A DNA stretch of 64,000 nt, from positions 4,093,501 to 4,157,500 of the forward strand of contig NZ_CP036200.1 of NCBI RefSeq assembly GCF_004295345.1. The letters are read 5' to 3'. Numbering within the stretch: position 1 is the stretch's first letter; the number at the start of each line of letters is the position of its first letter. The translations under genes and the position numbers were made by a program. Below are positions 62,560 through 64,000 of this stretch, piece after piece. The notes below the pieces were generated by a model that did no database searches, had not been told where the DNA came from, and was given only the letters and a program-made list of their open reading frames with translations. Origin of the DNA: Shewanella maritima (GTDB taxonomy: Bacteria > Pseudomonadota > Gammaproteobacteria > Enterobacterales > Shewanellaceae).

Positions 62560-63563
62560 TGAAGAGTGATACTTTTGTCTCTGTTGTGTTGGTTGTAAAT
62601 AATCAAACAAGTAAGTTGATGGCATTCATCGAAAAATTGTCACCATATTTAGAAAACAACCTCAATGACTATGAAATAGTCATTATCGACCAGCATTCTA
62701 CGGATGGTATGGAAGCTGAGTTGTCTAAGTCGCTTACAACTTATCAATCGATAAGGCACATTCGTTTGGCACAGGAAGAGCCTGTCGATGTGGCGCTTGC
62801 AGCTGGACTTGAAAACGCGATTGGCGATTTTGTTATCAACTTAAATGTTGAATCAGACGCCGTTGATATTATTTTGCCATTGATAGAAAGTGGCCTGTCA
62901 GGACACGACATTATTGTATGTACATCTAACAAGGTGACATCTCCACTGTATAAAGTCGTAAGACGTCTATCTCGTCGTTTGCTTAAATCTATTGGCTATA
63001 CCTTGCCACACAATAGCACTGGTACCTTTTGTTTCAGTCGCCGAGCGGTCAATGCAATTACCGAGTCAGGCAGGTTTTATTGCAAGCTGCATATGCGAAT
63101 GGCCAATGTGGGTTATAAGCTTCACTCATTCGATGCGACCAAGTATTTATACAGTTTTAGTAAGAAAAGCCTTATTAGTGGCGTAACAGAAACGCTTCAC
63201 CATATGGTGTTTAACTCAACTAAGCCTCTTCGCTGGATGAGCTTTTTGGGCGTGATGGGCAGTATGCTGGCGATGATATATTCAGTTTACAGTTTACTCG
63301 TTCACTTGGTTAACGACACGGTTGCTTCAGGGTGGACGACAACGATTCTATTTATGTCTACGCTGTTTGCCATTTTGTTCACCATGCTGTCGTTCTTTGG
63401 TGAGTATCTTGCTCGACTACTTAGCGATCGCAGTGAACATAAAGAATATAACGTGGTGTATGAGCGTAATAGCTCGGTGATGCTGAATGAGAATAGAAGC
63501 AATGTCTTGTTTACATCAACAAATAACGAAATAAACAATAGTCAAACAGGAAGAAACAAATGA
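62559..63563 (+). CDS. GT2 glycosyltransferase-like protein with two C-terminal TM, eroded active site
   Basis: A 334-residue protein with a GT-A domain (residues 1-220) and two membrane helices (about 232-252 and 266-288), the layout of polyprenyl-phosphate glycosyltransferases such as ArnC or DPM1. The first motif is YEIVIIDQHSTDG, where DDxS is usual. Where DxD is expected the sequence reads FVINLNVESDAVD, with Asn at both main positions. It may be inactive, or act as a scaffold. The ATG at 62559 overlaps the previous stop (TGATG); a GTG one codon before is possible. Confidence 0.75.
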   Translation: MKSDTFVSVVLVVNNQTSKLMAFIEKLSPYLENNLNDYEIVIIDQHSTDGMEAELSKSLTTYQSIRHIRLAQEEPVDVALAAGLENAIGDFVINLNVESDAVDIILPLIESGLSGHDIIVCTSNKVTSPLYKVVRRLSRRLLKSIGYTLPHNSTGTFCFSRRAVNAITESGRFYCKLHMRMANVGYKLHSFDATKYLYSFSKKSLISGVTETLHHMVFNSTKPLRWMSFLGVMGSMLAMIYSVYSLLVHLVNDTVASGWTTTILFMSTLFAILFTMLSFFGEYLARLLSDRSEHKEYNVVYERNSSVMLNENRSNVLFTSTNNEINNSQTGRNK

Positions 63564-64000
63564 GTGTGATTTCAGAGCATCACGAAATCCCTAATTATGA
63601 GGAAGTTTTTACGTCAGCCAAGCAGCATGACTATTGTGTCGCCATATTCGTCATTAACGAGGGTGAAAAATTACGCAAGCAGTTAGAAAGAATGAACGAC
63701 TGCAATCTCAATGTAGACATTGTGATATCTGATGGTGGAAGCACTGATGGTTCAACCAATGTAGACAGCTTGCAAGCATTGAATGTAAACACCTTACTGG
63801 TAAAAAAAGATGTGGGCAAACTGGGTAGTCAAATGAGAATCGCGTTTTCTTGGGCGATGAATAAAGGCTATAAAGGTGTGGTTGTTATTGACGGTAACAA
63901 CAAGGATAGCGTTGAGAGTATTAATGATTTTGTGGTTAAGCTGGAAGAGGGCTACGATCACATCCAAGGGTCACGCTTTATCCCTGGTGGCAAGGCAATT
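63560..64000 (+). CDS. GT2 glycosyltransferase (3' end outside window)
   Basis: The first 147 residues of a family 2 glycosyltransferase that continues past the right edge. The nucleotide-sugar motif VDIVISDGGSTDGS and a DxD-like VVVIDGNNKDS are visible, and HIQGSRFIPGG follows. It overlaps the preceding stop by four bases (ATGA). Unlike its neighbour it keeps acidic residues at the expected places, so it may be the active transferase of the pair. The acceptor cannot be judged from this part. Confidence 0.78.
   Translation, partial: MSVISEHHEIPNYEEVFTSAKQHDYCVAIFVINEGEKLRKQLERMNDCNLNVDIVISDGGSTDGSTNVDSLQALNVNTLLVKKDVGKLGSQMRIAFSWAMNKGYKGVVVIDGNNKDSVESINDFVVKLEEGYDHIQGSRFIPGGKAI

Noticed and set aside
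1..64000. tRNA, rRNA or prophage genes
   Set aside because: No clover-leaf-like sequence, rRNA segment or phage structural gene was recognised by reading; a tRNAscan or Rfam search would be needed to exclude small RNAs.

Overview
The window is chromosomal DNA of a marine gammaproteobacterium, most likely a Shewanella. The gene order phhA-phhB-tyrR-fumarylacetoacetase-maiA-nucleotidyltransferase-ompW, then metA, then the seven-gene isoleucine/valine degradation block, is the arrangement I recall from Shewanella chromosomes. FHS and GPH sugar transporters, several very large TonB-dependent receptors, candidate EtrA/CRP, TyrR, MetJ and LiuR-like sites and moderate GC fit the same lineage. This is judged by reading, not by a database search.

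Region 1 (1-25.2 kb) is mostly a beta-glucoside/oligoglucan utilisation locus. A left-edge CPBP membrane protease is followed by a leftward block: two flavin-dependent halogenase homologues, a SapC-like protein, a cupin/JmjC-like protein and a DUF6445-like protein. Beside it lie a TonB-dependent receptor, a small unknown gene, a LacI-type regulator, a GPH symporter and a GH1 beta-glucosidase. Rightward run an FHS hexose transporter, a GH3 exo-glucanase lipoprotein, cysQ, a frameshifted ROK sugar kinase and a second TonB-dependent receptor. Palindromes of the type TGTAAGCGCTTACA precede the halogenase block, the first receptor and the bglA/transporter divergon. The likely flow is: GH3 cuts the glucan, the receptor imports oligomers, GPH/GH1 and FHS handle disaccharide and glucose, and the ROK kinase would phosphorylate it.

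Region 2 (25.2-51 kb) is core chromosome: a YdcF-like protein, a DUF2982-like protein, a GFA enzyme, bactofilin, NapF, phenylalanine/tyrosine catabolism with TyrR, ompW, an S1/P1 nuclease, an Oar-like TonB receptor, a short-chain dehydrogenase, metA behind a long leader with met boxes, and the ivd/mms branched-chain degradation block.

Region 3 (51-59.5 kb) is a chromosomal integron. The integrase gene on the minus strand keeps all its catalytic residues but is split by a 265-bp MITE-like element with 17-bp terminal inverted repeats. Divergently lies an array of about nine gene cassettes separated by recognisable attC sites, plus a decayed tenth. The cassette genes are mostly small membrane, secreted or unknown proteins: one DUF2314/DUF2185 immunity-like protein, one HExxH protein, and one unusual two-gene cassette.

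Region 4 (59.5-64 kb, cut by the window edge) is a tightly coupled surface-glycan or lipid-carrier operon: SDR epimerase-like, TIM-barrel isomerase, small EamA/SMR transporter, FAD oxidoreductase, a membrane-anchored GT2 with eroded catalytic motifs, and a second GT2. I saw no tRNA, rRNA or CRISPR array.
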